Positions 14,375 through 25,336 of a stretch of 64,000 bases of DNA are shown here, piece by piece. Source of the DNA: Caenorhabditis elegans (taxonomy: Eukaryota > Nematoda > Chromadorea > Rhabditida > Rhabditidae); NCBI RefSeq assembly GCF_000002985.6, contig NC_003280.10, positions 14,008,501-14,072,500 on the forward strand. Reading direction: 5' to 3'. Both the position numbers and the translations under genes were made by a program. Every line of letters begins with the position of its first letter. The first letter of the stretch is position 1. A model generated the notes under the pieces. That model saw only the letters and a list, made by a program, of their open reading frames with translations. It was not told where the DNA came from and made no database searches.

Positions 14375-15475
14375 TGCCGCCAGCTTCCTACCCAAGGCTT
14401 CGCAACTTCTTACCCAAGCCTTGCCCAAAAAATAAAAACATTTATAAGGAGTTGCCAAGACTTGGGTAAACCTTGGGCAAAAGTTGGGCGCCGCCTCAAA
14501 AATGAAAAAAGTCGTCGACTGCCTCGTCGTCCCGAGGCGTCGCCCTAGTCTTACCCAAGTCTTACCCAAGTTTTGCCTATTCCTTACCCAATTTATACCT
14601 GTGTGTTGAACTTTGATCTCATTTCCCGTTGTGCCGAAGTCTTACCTGCTGAGCCATGATGGTCGCGCGAAAAGATGCACACTATCGTACTCATATTCTG
14701 ATAGATATTTTTGAGGAAGTACCAGACATATCGGATTGATACGGTATTCTCACATACCTTATTTCATTTGTTTTCAAGTGTGCTCCCTAATGATCCTAAG
14801 TACAGAATTTACAGAATTACTGTAATTCATGTTTGTTTCTTGTCTTTCAATTTTTTAAAAGTTTACATTTCAAAGAAACAGTTCGGTTTTAGAAAAATTC
14901 AAAATTTGATGCATTGGTATGACTGACTATTATTTGACTATTGGACTGACTAGGAGAAGAATTATCCTGAAGATAACTTTTATTTTTATTTTTAGATAAA
15001 TTACACGGTTTATTAGACAAAATGGCAATAAAAAGCAAACTTTGTTCGTACATTTTTTAACAATGTTAGCCATCAGAGAAAAATATTGAGAATTTGCCTT
15101 TGAAGGGACAAGTTTTCTTGTGAATTCTTTCAATTACATCGAAATTCCTCTGTTTTAGATACAAATTACTCAAAAGACAAAATCTCGATTTACGCTAAAC
15201 ATTGCGCGTGCGGGATTTCGGAATCTTGTTCGTTCTTTACATCTGCAAACTTGGGTAAGAAGTTGGCAAGACTTGGCTAAGACTTGGGCAAGACACGGGC
15301 GAGGGAGTTTACGCTAGAATTGTTGAAGTTGGGTAAGACTTGGCCGTACTCTGGGTTAGAAGTTGGCAAGAGTTGGTTAAGAAGCTGAAAAGGCCCAAAC
15401 TTGGGGAAGAAGCTGTCGGGAATTGCCGAGGATATATTGCCAAATTTTAAAACCTTCGCCAAAGTCTGCAAATTG
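14375..15475. repeat. CTTACCCAAG arrays in opposite orientation
   Basis: 14375-14600 carries CTTACCCAAGTCTTACCCAA-type units; 15245-15440 carries the inverse (GGGTAAGACTTGG). The 640 bp between shows no gene. The layout is a loose inverted repeat. Confidence 0.65.
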
Positions 15476-15479
15476 TAGG

Positions 15480-15570
15480 ACTTAGGCGTAGGCTTAGGCT
15501 TAGGCTTAGGTTCAGATTTAGACTTATATTAGGCTTAGGTTTAGGCTTAGGCTTAGGCTTAGGCTTGGCG
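15480..15570. repeat. interstitial telomere-like TTAGGC repeat
   Basis: Runs of TTAGGCTTAGGC, the exact C. elegans telomere hexamer, with a few variants (GTAGGC, TTCAGA, TTTAGG). Further tracts are at 18640-18715 and, in reverse, 28700-28945. Confidence 0.9.
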
Positions 15571-17550
15571 TCAGTGGGGGAGCGTCAGCTTTTAGGGTTA
15601 GGATTACAGCGTTTTTTTCATTTTTCAAAGGGTTCCCGTTGGCCGATCAAAGCGAAATTTTACACAGAGGCGTATAGACCACCAAGAAGCTTTCGTGTAA
15701 AATTTCAAATTGATTCCATTAAAACTCGCCGAGTTATGGAGCTTAAGGTGTTTTCAAAATGACCCTCAACTGTTTTTTAAAATTTGAAAGTTTGGCGTTT
15801 TGTCAGTTTTCTCCCTAAGCTCACGAAAATTTAATGACAGCAGGAAGGTAGCAGGATAAGGTTTCTTGTGAATTTTGAGCCAATTTCGATTTACAGGAGC
15901 CGAGATATTAAGCTTCAAAATCCGACAAAAGTGACCCTCGCTCCGCCCCTTTTTGTCGACAAAAAAATTCCACTTTGAAAACGCGCGTGTAACTTGACGG
16001 TGGGTGGATGGATTTTGATGCGGTTTTTTGCTGTCTCTTCAAAAAGCTTGCCCCACCTCTGTATTTTTTATTTCAGAAAGATTGGAGCTCTTTGAGCCGA
16101 GATATTTTGAGTGAAACTCAAAAATCGCTATTTTTCCTCATTTTCTGGTGGTTTTAATTGAAGGAAAATTCGAATATTTGAGATTATTTCACGATTTTTT
16201 AGGGGTGTATACAACTCGACGAGCTCTTTTCAACGTGTATTTTGAAAAAATTCTACGACTTTTTTAAGCTATAGAAGTGGGCTCTTTAGTGTGAAAGCGA
16301 AAATTGCATGTTCCCCCCTTTGTTTTTTTGGGCGCAATCCTCAAACCACCGCTTCGTGCGCTGTTCTCTTTTACAAATCTTGGGTTTTGAGGTGAAAGTA
16401 TTGTAGAGTAAGCTTCTGGCTACATTTTAAAGTAAAATTTATTCCAAAAAAGTTATTTTTTCATTCTGAAAATCGAGCCAGAAAAAATGTTGTCAAAAAA
16501 ATGAGGTTTTTGCTGGAAAAATAAAAAATTTTCCACTACCGAATGGGATTTTATGTTAAATTCGTAATTAGTGCATACCGAATGCAAGCTGAAAGCACAG
16601 CTCTCTACGACCATTTTCCACGATTTTAGTTTATTTAATTTTTGACCTCGAATTTTCAGTTTCCCTCTTTTCCTGGACCAGTTTTTTGTTGGATAATCAA
16701 TTTTATGTTTTAAATCTTATTATTTTTGCTATGAGAAGCGAGACAAACAAAAAGTTTTTGGCCATAAGTTCCTCGAGCCCCGTTCCTGAAGTTGTGGGCT
16801 TCAGGCCATGCTCCAGAGGCTTTTTTTTTTCATTCTTTACCAATTTCCAAAATTTCAAATGCTATCATATTCTCCTTTTAACGCTGACTTCAAATATATA
16901 TTTTCATTTTTCAATTCCAATTGTGAGCGGAGCTACGGCGCTTTCAAGGTTCAGCAGTGCCCGCCCGCCCCCTCTTGCCTCCCCTTTCTCTTGCCTCCTC
17001 CCTCTCCACAGAGTCTCCACAGTGATGCATGTAGGCTGGCTGTAAATATGGTCTCTAATTACTGTTACAGGATCAGATATGTATATTTTACGACATATCG
17101 AAGAACAATCGACAGCATCATCACATTTGTTTTTGTAAGAGGTCCCTCAATAGGTTGTAAAACAGTCTATAATATCCACCTTTCTTCCTGCAAGAAAGGA
17201 GGTAACGTATATGAGACTGTACATTGGTTGCAATTGAGGGGTTGACAATTATTATTTTAATTTTCAAATAAAAATCTCACTTTGAAGGGAGATACAGGCG
17301 GGAGATACAGTTCGTTGAAGGGTTGGCTGCCAACACATCGCCACCCCACCCACAGAGAGACACACATTTACGACCCAATATATTCAAATATTACCTCCTG
17401 CTCTCAGTTTTCATGATTTTATGATGATTTTTACTTCATCAGAAAGAACACATTCTCTTTCCTATTTGCAGGGATAGTGGAAGACAAAAACAAAAACAAT
17501 ATGGATTTAAAATCAGGGCTTCGCCCCGATTTTAATAAAATATATGAAAC
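15571..17550. other. gene-free stretch of unrecognised, non-tandem sequence
   Basis: About 2 kb with no supported gene. 15.6-16.7 kb is not tandemly repeated; several similarly phrased segments (GAGTTATGGAGCTTAA, GAGATATTAAGCTTCAAAA, GAGATATTTTGAGTG) suggest decayed copies of a repeat unit. 16.95-17.0 kb is a short GC-richer patch. Confidence 0.5.
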
Positions 17551-18639
17551 CCTCTTAAAAAGTTACAATAAGGGTTTTCCTTGCGCTTGGAGCGCAAAAG
17601 AAAAGAAAAAGAGCTATTTAGACTTAGGGTTCCCAACTGGAATAAAATATAGGAAATCCTTATGACACACTTAAGCCTAAGGGCCCGAAAAAAAGACTAG
17701 GATGCCCAACTGGAATAAAATATTGGAAATCCTTATGGCACACCGGCGGTATGGCGCGGCTTAAGCCTAAATAGCCACTTTTATCAAAATACATTTGAGC
17801 GAGGCGGTTGTAAACTATTCGTTCTTTAGCAAAAATTTAAAAAAAAACTTTATTTAAATTTAAAAATAAATATCATATGCTATCACACCTTAGAATATCA
17901 CGCCTTAATTTAGTATTCATTTTTAGTTCATAAGTGTGAGAGAAAGAAAAATCGATTAATCATCGGAATTAGATATCATCAGAGTGATTATATTCATCAA
18001 AGGTCCCACTTTACTTGAGAGTTAATTTGATCGATATAAAATGTTTATCTCATGTGAAAAAAGATTCAAATTCTGTACCTATGAATACTGCGGATATTTG
18101 AATTCCTATCTTATGGGAAGAAGGCCTTTCTTGTGGGAAGAACGGAGTTATAAAAAAATATACGCAGGTACAGAATTTGAACTTTTCTTCCCATGAGATA
18201 GGAATTTGAATAATGGCATTCTATAACTTCACTAAGAAAAAATATCCCCAAAGGTTGCTCGCAAATATGTAGAAAATATTACGAAATCTCCAAGTTTCTC
18301 AGTAATGTATAGTTTTCATTTAGATTACTGAAAAATATCCACAGATTACTTTTGAGTTGCCTGAGAAGTCAAAGTAAAACGCAAGACGAGCTCAAATGTA
18401 TTTTGATAAAAGTGGCTATTTAGGCTTAAGCCGCGCCATACCGCCGGTGTGTCATAAGGATTTCCAATATTTTATTCCAGTTGGGCATCCTAGTTTTTTT
18501 TTCGGGCCCTTAGGCTTAAGTGTGTCATAAGGATTTCCTATATTTTATTCCAGTTGGGAACCCTAAGTCTAAATAGCTCTTTTTCTTTTCTTTTGCGCTC
18601 CAAGCGCAAGGAAAAACCTTATTGTAACTTTTTAAGAGG
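17551..18639. mobile_element. 1.09-kb terminal-inverted-repeat element, non-autonomous
   Basis: The left arm (17551-about 17804) and right arm (about 18388-18639) are near-exact reverse complements of about 250 bp, starting CCTCTTAAAAAGTTACAATA. Arms include TGGAATAAAATAT and a TTAGGCTTAAG piece. The 580-bp centre has no transposase ORF; it has a smaller inverted pair (TCAAATTCTGTACCT near 18065 and its complement near 18166). The right end abuts a TTAGGC tract. I see no clear target duplication. Confidence 0.85.
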
Positions 18640-18715
18640 TTAGGCTTAGGCTTAGGCTTAGACTTAAGATTTGGCTGAAGCTTAGGCTTGGGCTTAGGCT
18701 GAGGCTTAGGCTTAG
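18640..18715. repeat. interstitial telomere-like TTAGGC repeat
   Basis: TTAGGCTTAGGCTTAGAC and related units directly after the right end of the inverted-repeat element. Confidence 0.85.
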
Positions 18716-19371
18716 GAATTTTATAAGTTTAAAAACAATAACTGGGAGGGAGGAAGAGAGAAAAAAATGCCAAAAAACAAGAATTCAGAAAAAAGAAAAA
18801 CTCAAAAAAAATGTACCCTGGAAATCAAAAGAAAACAAAACAATTATTCAAAAATTGTGAAAAAAAAAATCTAAATTCAGTAGAGTAAAATATAAAAAAT
18901 CGATCGAAAACCCCACAAAAAACCATAAAAGATAAGGATATCAGCGGCGAAAGCCTTCAAAAATCAGCCATAAAATGCCTATCCAAGAGGTCTTCCCACT
19001 CAATTTTCCTCCGACATTTTTTCAACGTTTGGCAAAACGAGATTCTATCTTGTTTCTACACACACACCGTTATTCTTATTTTTCTTCGCCCAAACAATTG
19101 AAAGAAAATCGGGAGAGGAAATTTGGAAGACGTAGAGAAACACGAGGGATGAAGCTTGCCGCGTAATGATTGATTTTCGACGTGGAGTTACGTAATTTAA
19201 TCATTGGAAATTATGGGTAATTGATGTTGCCGAGCTGCCGGTTTTCGGCAACTTTCGGCAACTTTCGGCAAATTTTAAAACTCTAGACACCTAAAAGTTT
19301 GCCAAATTTAAAGATTCAGCAATTTTCATCAACCGTATGATTTTATGATTTTTTTTTTAGTTTTGAAAACC
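18716..19371. other. gene-free AT-rich stretch
   Basis: No supported gene. TTTCGGCAACTTTCGGCAA repeats occur near 19.24 kb, just before the foldback element. Confidence 0.6.
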
Positions 19372-19866
19372 GGCAAATGCTCTTTTACTACCTCATCTTT
19401 TACTACGTTGCTCTTTTACTACGGTTTACTCTTTTACTACGGCCGTATTTTTTACTACATTTTCCAATTTCGATTTTTTACTACGAAATGTATCTTTTAC
19501 TACGGCCGTATTTTTTACTACATTTTCCAATTTCGATTTTTTACTACGAAATGTATCTTTTACTACGGTCGTATTTTTTACTACGGTTTCCGAATTTGAT
19601 TTTTTACTACGATTAACGATTTTTTACTACCTAATGAAAAAAAGAATATCAAAAGTTGGAATTTGAAAGTTACCTTGTAGCAGATTTTAGGTATAATTAC
19701 AATTTCATTCTGAAATCAACATGAAAGTTTCATAGCTGTGCTCTTTTTCCAACTTTTGAAGGGCTCTATATACCCACATATCTTTTCGGACAGAGGGAAT
19801 GTGAAAAATTAATCAATCGCAAACTTGTTAAGCTTAAGATAAGGAACACTTTTCCCGTGCAAACTA

Positions 19867-19938
19867 TTTGAAAAAAAAATCTGAATGGATCCAGATTCGA
19901 ACCAGCAATGACTCTACTGAAGAGCGCGCGCTTTACCA
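19867..19938 (-). promoter_or_regulatory. tRNA-like Pol III internal promoter in left arm
   Basis: Mirror copy of the right-arm unit: B box GGTTCGAATC (minus) near 19894-19903, A-box-like TGGTAAAGCGC near 19928-19938, and the T run as plus-strand A's near 19871-19879. It faces the left end of the element, so the two copies are divergent. Confidence 0.62.
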
Positions 19939-20944
19939 CTTCTTCAAACAGGCGAGTGGCGGCCGCGGTTCCAAGGAATATGTGAAACCAACCGAGCTGT
20001 ACGAAGTAAGAAGCTTCCATTACTTTTTCAGATATTTAGTTCTGAAAACTTTGTCAACTCTCCTTATCAACAACTAAATGGTCCTTTTTGTAGTTATTTC
20101 TACTGGAAAAAAAGAATGTGCCTGTAAATAATATCCTGCGTATAAACGTTGTTGTCCAGTGAAAACCTTCCCTTGACCTGAAATTTCTAGAAAATTGTAC
20201 ATGCATGTTGATACGAGATACAGAAATGAAACATTTGAAATTAAATTTTGGGCCTAAAATGTTAAAATAATTTTTCGTATCAAAATCCCATTTTCCGGCT
20301 TCAAACGTAATGTTTTCGTCGTTTTCGTTATTGGCAAATCGAATTCGATCGAAATTGAAAAAATTCCGGAGTACGGTACATGTCGGTGTTTGCGTACTTT
20401 TGCGTACCGTGCATTTTATTCGACGACACTTCATATTTTTAAAAAGCAAAATTGACAAAAAAGTGCGTTTGAAACCCAAAAACAGGACATTCCATGCGAA
20501 AAATAATTTCGAAAAAATTCAGATTGCATTTATTACTGGAAAAAAACAAGATTGGGGCCGTTTTTTAGAAACAAATTTTGGGCCAATTTTTTTTTGAAAA
20601 TAGCTTATTCGATGAATCACAGAAGTTCCCGAGCTGCTATTAAGTGGAATTTGTAGAATGTTTAAAAATACACTCAAAAAAAGTAGTTTTCAAGATAAAT
20701 TTCAGGTCAAGGGAAGGTTTTCACTGGACAACAACGTTTATACGCAGGATATTATTTACAGGCACATTCTTTTTTTCCAGTAGAAATAACTACAAAAAGG
20801 ACCATTTAGTTGTTGATAAGGAGAGTTGACAAAGTTTTCAGAACTAAATATCTGAAAAAGTATTGGAAGCTTCTTACTTCGTACAGCTCGGTTGGTTTCA
20901 CATATTCCTTGGAACCGCGGCCGCCACTCGCCTGTTTGAAGAAG

Positions 20945-21012
20945 TGGTAAAGCGCGCGCTCTTCAGTAGAGTCATTGCTGGTTCGAATCTGGATCCATTC
21001 AGATTTTTTTTT
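20945..21012 (+). promoter_or_regulatory. tRNA-like Pol III internal promoter in right arm
   Basis: An A-box-like TGGTAAAGCGC at 20945-20955 is followed about 25 bp later by a perfect B box GGTTCGAATC at 20980-20989 and a nine-T terminator at 21004-21012. Transcription would run out of the element core towards its right end. It is not a functional tRNA by eye: no acceptor stem pairs. Confidence 0.65.
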
Positions 21013-21610
21013 CAAATAGTTTGCACGGGAAAAGTGTTCCTTATCTTAAGCTTAACAAGTTTGCGATTGATTAATTTTTCACATTCCCTCTGTCCGAAAA
21101 GATATGTGGGTATATAGAGCCCTACTTGTCGAGTTTCTTATTATTATGCCAAATCACAAAGTTGACAGGAATGTTTTCAAAAACGACAGATTGAGAATTT
21201 TTCTACAATAACTGATTAGTGCCTAATAGTTGGAAAAAGAGCACAGCTATGAAACTTTCATGTTGATTTCAGAATGAAATTGTAATCATACCTAAAATCT
21301 GCTACAAGGTAACTTTCAAGTTCCAACTTTTGATATTCTTTTTTTCATTAGGTAGTAAAAAATCGTTAATCGTAGTAAAAAATCAAATTCGGAAACCGTA
21401 GTAAAAAATACGACCGTAGTAAAAGATACATTTCGTAGTAAAAAATCGAAATTGGAAAATGTAGTAAAAAATACGGCCGTAGTAAAAGATACATTTCGTA
21501 GTAAAAAATCGAAATTAGAAAATGTAGTAAAAAATACGGCCGTAGTAAAAGAGTAAACCGTAGTAAAAGAGCAACGTAGTAAAAGATGAGGTAGTAAAAG
21601 AGCATTTGCC

Positions 21611-22901
21611 TTGAAAACCCAAAAAAGTCGAATTCATAAAATTTGCCAATTTTAAATATCTTTCGCATTGGCACATTTTTCGGCAACTATTTCATATTTT
21701 CCTACTTTAGTTACCCCCGCAAAGTTAATTCTAAAGCTTCTGCTATTTATGAGTTGCTGAACTTTGAAATTTCAGCAATATCCGGCAATTTTTGGACACT
21801 CTATCATGTGTCTTAACTCCAGTTACCGAGAAAATTGTTGAGTTTTTAATTTTCGGCATTTTTCAGCAATTTTTGGAAACTTTATTCAGAAAATTTGGGC
21901 AATTTTGGACAAACTTATCTTTTAACTTTTAACTCCAGTTACCAAAAAATGTCAAAGTTGCCGAAATTCTGAATTTCGGCAAATTTCAGCATTTTTTGGG
22001 GATTTTATCATATGCTTTAACTCCAGTTACCTGCAAAATTTCTGATTTTTTGGAAACTTCATTTAGAAAATTTCGGAAATTTTGGACAAACTTATCTTAT
22101 AACTCTAGTTACCAAAAAAAAAATGTAAGTTATCTGGAAATGACTAAATTGATAATTTTGGCAATTTCCGAAAATTTCTAGAACCCTCATTATCTAAGAA
22201 TTGTCAGATTTTCAAATTTAGGCATTTTTTCTGCAAATTACCAAATTGCTGAATTTTTCCAATTTTCGAAAACTCTATATTTTTGAGTAGTTAGAAAAAA
22301 TTAATATCTCAACCGAAAATTTATCCACCTTTTGCTAAAAATTTTTCCTTATCTAGAACATTTTGCCTTATCTAGAACACCATGTACATGGGAAATCCGT
22401 AATTTTCAAGTCTTAAAAAAGTTTAAGTGAAAGCTGGTAACTTTTCGGTCAAAAACTGAAGAATAAAAAAGTTGCAAAATCTGATCCATATTCTCACCAA
22501 CTAAAAAATTCCTCTCAGAAACCTGTCCACTTACGATGTAAGAAAGAGGCGGAGCCTAATTTCGCTTTCTCTGAGACGTTTTTATCAAGGGCATTTTATC
22601 TGTTATCAATGAGGGGAATATTTTTGAAGAAAAATTTTGAAACCAGTAATTTTTAAAAAAGTGAAGTTATTGTGTAGGTACAAAAGTGGCTGTTAGCCTG
22701 CCTGCCTACTGGTCCTACCTCCATGTTTGCCTTCCCGTACCTGTCTACGCCTACATTTCTGCCTAGATTTGCTTACGCTTTTTAAAATGAATTGATGTAC
22801 GCCGTGAACTTATGTAGAACTATGTAAAAATGAAATTTTAAATTAAAAATATTTAACATTATTTAGTTTTAACTCGCCAATTTATTCTGAAAACCAAAAA
22901 G
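21611..22901. other. gene-free stretch with ~100-bp degenerate repeats
   Basis: 21.78-22.18 kb holds four degenerate units around TTTAACTCCAGTTACC with GGCAATTTTTGG between. No gene is supported. The end of this stretch is the promoter side of the kinase relic. Confidence 0.6.
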
Positions 22902-24144
22902 ATGACTAAATCAGAATCGGAAGAAGAGGACAAATTTAAGCCTGTGAGTTTTATTGGAAAGTTGGCACTTTAGCTTCAAAATGTCTTACAAGTAATCCTT
23001 CCTTTGTGCCAGCTTATCGTCTTGCTTGAAATTGCCTGCCTGCCTGCGTGTTTAGCCTCCCCGTCTCCCTACATATGCCTACCTACTTACTTACCAATGC
23101 ATCCACCTAGGCCTTCTGGCTACTTTGCCGTTTTGCCTACCTGCACGCCTAGCTAGTAGCCTCATATTTTTGTGTTCTCAATAAAGTGGTCTTTCAGGGA
23201 ACCATAATCAGAAGCCGTGAAGCCAAATACGTGATACTTAGTCAACTCTTTGACGGTACTATTGTTGGAGAGTACTTGGTAAATGATATCGCAAAAAAGC
23301 AATCGTTCACAATGAAAATCGAACAAACAGAAATAAGACGCAATGAAAAGCTGAGAATGGAGATTTCTGTTTTGAAATCGGTGGATGGCGGTGAACACTT
23401 CCAGAAAATTGTGGATCGCAGGAGAAAAGACAGAGATCATTTCTGTTTTTTGGTTTTGCAACAAGTTGGAAAGTCATTGGCTGATTTGAAAAAAGAACGA
23501 GCTGATAAAGTATTCTCATCTGCTACTGGGCTCGGAGCAGCACGCCAGTGTTAGCAGGCAATTGAAGAGTTGCATAAGAAGGGATTCGTTCATCGTGACC
23601 TGAGAACTGGTCACTATGCATGTGGACTTGGTGACAAACGGCATAACATTTATCTTCTCAACTTTATATTCGCGCGGAAGTATGTCAACTCCAACAATGA
23701 GCAGAAGTCCGCAAGAAGAGGAAATGTGGGGTTCAAGGTGAGCGTAGTATCTAACTCTATTAGTGAAATTGTTTCTAGGGAATTTCTCGTTTCGCATCGA
23801 TTGCAAGCCACCTAAAAACTGAACTGAGCCCCAAGGATGACTGTGAAAGTTGGCTCTACACGCTGCTCGGCCTCATCCTTCCAAAAGATGTTCCATGGCG
23901 TGATCTCCAGGACTGGAATGAGATTCTGAAAATGAAGCAAGCATGCCGGACAACAAAGCGTGATAAACTCTTTGCTGGAATCAAGCAGAGTAGTGAACTC
24001 AACAAGATCCTCGACTACATCGACTCGAGAGTCTATCAAGATCGTGTGGACTACCAGTTCATCTACAAGCTGCTCGCAGATGCTTGTACTACCGCCGGTG
24101 TTGACATCAATGCACCGTATGATTGGGAGAGGGAGTCGGAGTAA
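22902..24144 (+). pseudogene. CK1/TTBK-like kinase relic with in-frame TAG
   Basis: Exons 22902-22943, 23198-23737 and 23779-24144 splice cleanly and read as a nematode casein-kinase-1 type protein. An in-frame TAG (23552-23554) sits between ARQC and QAIEELHKKGF, where the family usually has Leu or a similar residue; TTG to TAG is one base. Active-site decay is visible on both sides: the glycine loop is LFDGTIVGEY, DFG has become LNF (LLNFIFARK) and HRDLKP has become HRDLRTG. The VAIK-type Lys (TMKIE) and the HRD Asp remain. After the stop the frame stays open to the natural end, including GISRFASIASH and DCESWLYTLLGLI. AATAAA is at 24175-24180. Either a pseudogene, or a pseudokinase allele truncated at about 133 aa. 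These nematode kinases are often expressed in the male germ line. Confidence 0.8.
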
Positions 24145-24309
24145 GAAGAATCTAGTAAGAATACTACTAAGGGTAATAAATACTTTGTCCGAAGTTTAAC
24201 TTGTGGCGAAAAGTTTTTGAAAAATTTTGACCAAAACTTGATTTTTTCCCCAATAATTTAGTAAAATGACACAAAAATGAGTTATTTTAATGTTTAAGCA
24301 GACACACCA

Positions 24310-24705
24310 GGGGTGGGCGGTAAACGATTTTTTCCGGCAAATCGACAAACGGGCAAATTTCCGGAATTGAAAAATTCCGGCAAATCGGCAAACCGGCAAG
24401 TTTCCGGAATTGAGAACCTCCGGCAAATTAGGAAACTGGCAAACTGCCGGAATTGAAAATTTTCGGCAAGTCGGCAAACCGGAAAATTCCGGCAAACTGC
24501 CGGAATTGAAAATTTCCGACAAGTCGGCAAACCGGCAAATTGCCGAAATTGAAAACTTAACCTGAGCACTGCAAACGTTTGAAAAAAAAGTTGAAAACTT
24601 CCGGCAAATTGTGAAACCGGCAAATTGACGGAATTGAAAATTTCCGGCAAATCGACAAACCGGCAAATTGCCGGAACTAAAAACTTCCGGCAAATCGGCA
24701 AAATG
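24310..24705. repeat. CGGCAAATTGCCGGAATTGA minisatellite
   Basis: About nine units of roughly 40 bp, each pairing CGGCAAAC with TTGCCGG so that every unit is itself partly palindromic. It lies 165 bp after the kinase relic stop. Confidence 0.9.
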
Positions 24706-24904
24706 TGCCAAAAAATAGAAATAATACGTTCATTACTGAATGTCAAATTCAATTTGCACAAATAGATAGAAAAAACGACGAAAATAAAAAACGCAGTGAT
24801 ACCGTAACTGTTGCTTTGGGATGGAGACTGTCCTGAATCGAAGGGGGGAGTTGGGGGGATTTTGGCTACTCAAGAATGACAAAATACATATTGAACCGGG
24901 CAGC

Positions 24905-24922
24905 ATATATATATATATATAT
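24905..24922. repeat. (TA)n microsatellite
   Basis: Nine TA dinucleotides between the kinase relic and the daf-5 3' end. Confidence 0.9.
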
Positions 24923-25336
24923 TAACAGAAAAAAAGAAGTGATTATTAAAAAGAGGAATTTCGAACCGAAAAGATTATTAGAAATAGGTACAAGTTTTCG
25001 AGTAGCAGCATTTGGTAGAGATACATTGATTTTTTAAAGTGCGTATTTTGTTGTGGAGAGGACGGTGTTAACAACAGATAGGAATATGAAAAAAATGGGG
25101 AAAAGAGGTACCTAATAGTATGGCAAGTGGCGAGAGAGATGTGGGACAGAAAGAGAGAAAGAGACAGACAGAGAGGTAAAATGAATTTAAAAACAATACG
25201 ACTAGCGTCATTTTCAATATATGTACATAACCGGGGTGGGGTGCAACAATTCTCACAAGTGTTTTGTACATGAAGGAATGATAGGTTTGGCTTGAAGGAG
25301 AAAGGAATACATAATGGAATAAGAAAGATCATCTAA

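Larger units (their letters stand above)
19372..21610. mobile_element. 2.24-kb foldback element with 9-bp target duplication (MULE-like)
   Basis: Left arm 19372-20186 and right arm 20697-21610 are reverse complements over about 0.8 kb; the right arm has about 110 extra bp near 21125-21235. The ends are exact inverses (GGCAAATGCTCTTTTACTAC). TTGAAAACC stands directly on both sides (19363-19371 and 21611-21619), a 9-bp direct repeat as made by Mutator-like transposons. The outer 250 bp of each arm is a sub-repeat of TTTTACTACGG/CCGTATTTTTTACTAC. The 510-bp centre has no transposase, so it would be moved in trans. The 84-codon ORF present in both arms is in the mirrored sequence and has no recognisable domain. 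Confidence 0.9.

Noticed and set aside
20945..20990. Functional tRNA gene with a UCA-like anticodon loop
   Set aside because: A possible CTTCAGT loop is present, but I could not pair an acceptor stem or a proper D arm. It is called a tRNA-like promoter only.
19766..21117. Identical 84-codon ORF in both arms of the foldback element
   Set aside because: It exists twice only because the arms mirror each other, overlaps the tRNA-like promoter, has no domain and no splice or poly-A context.
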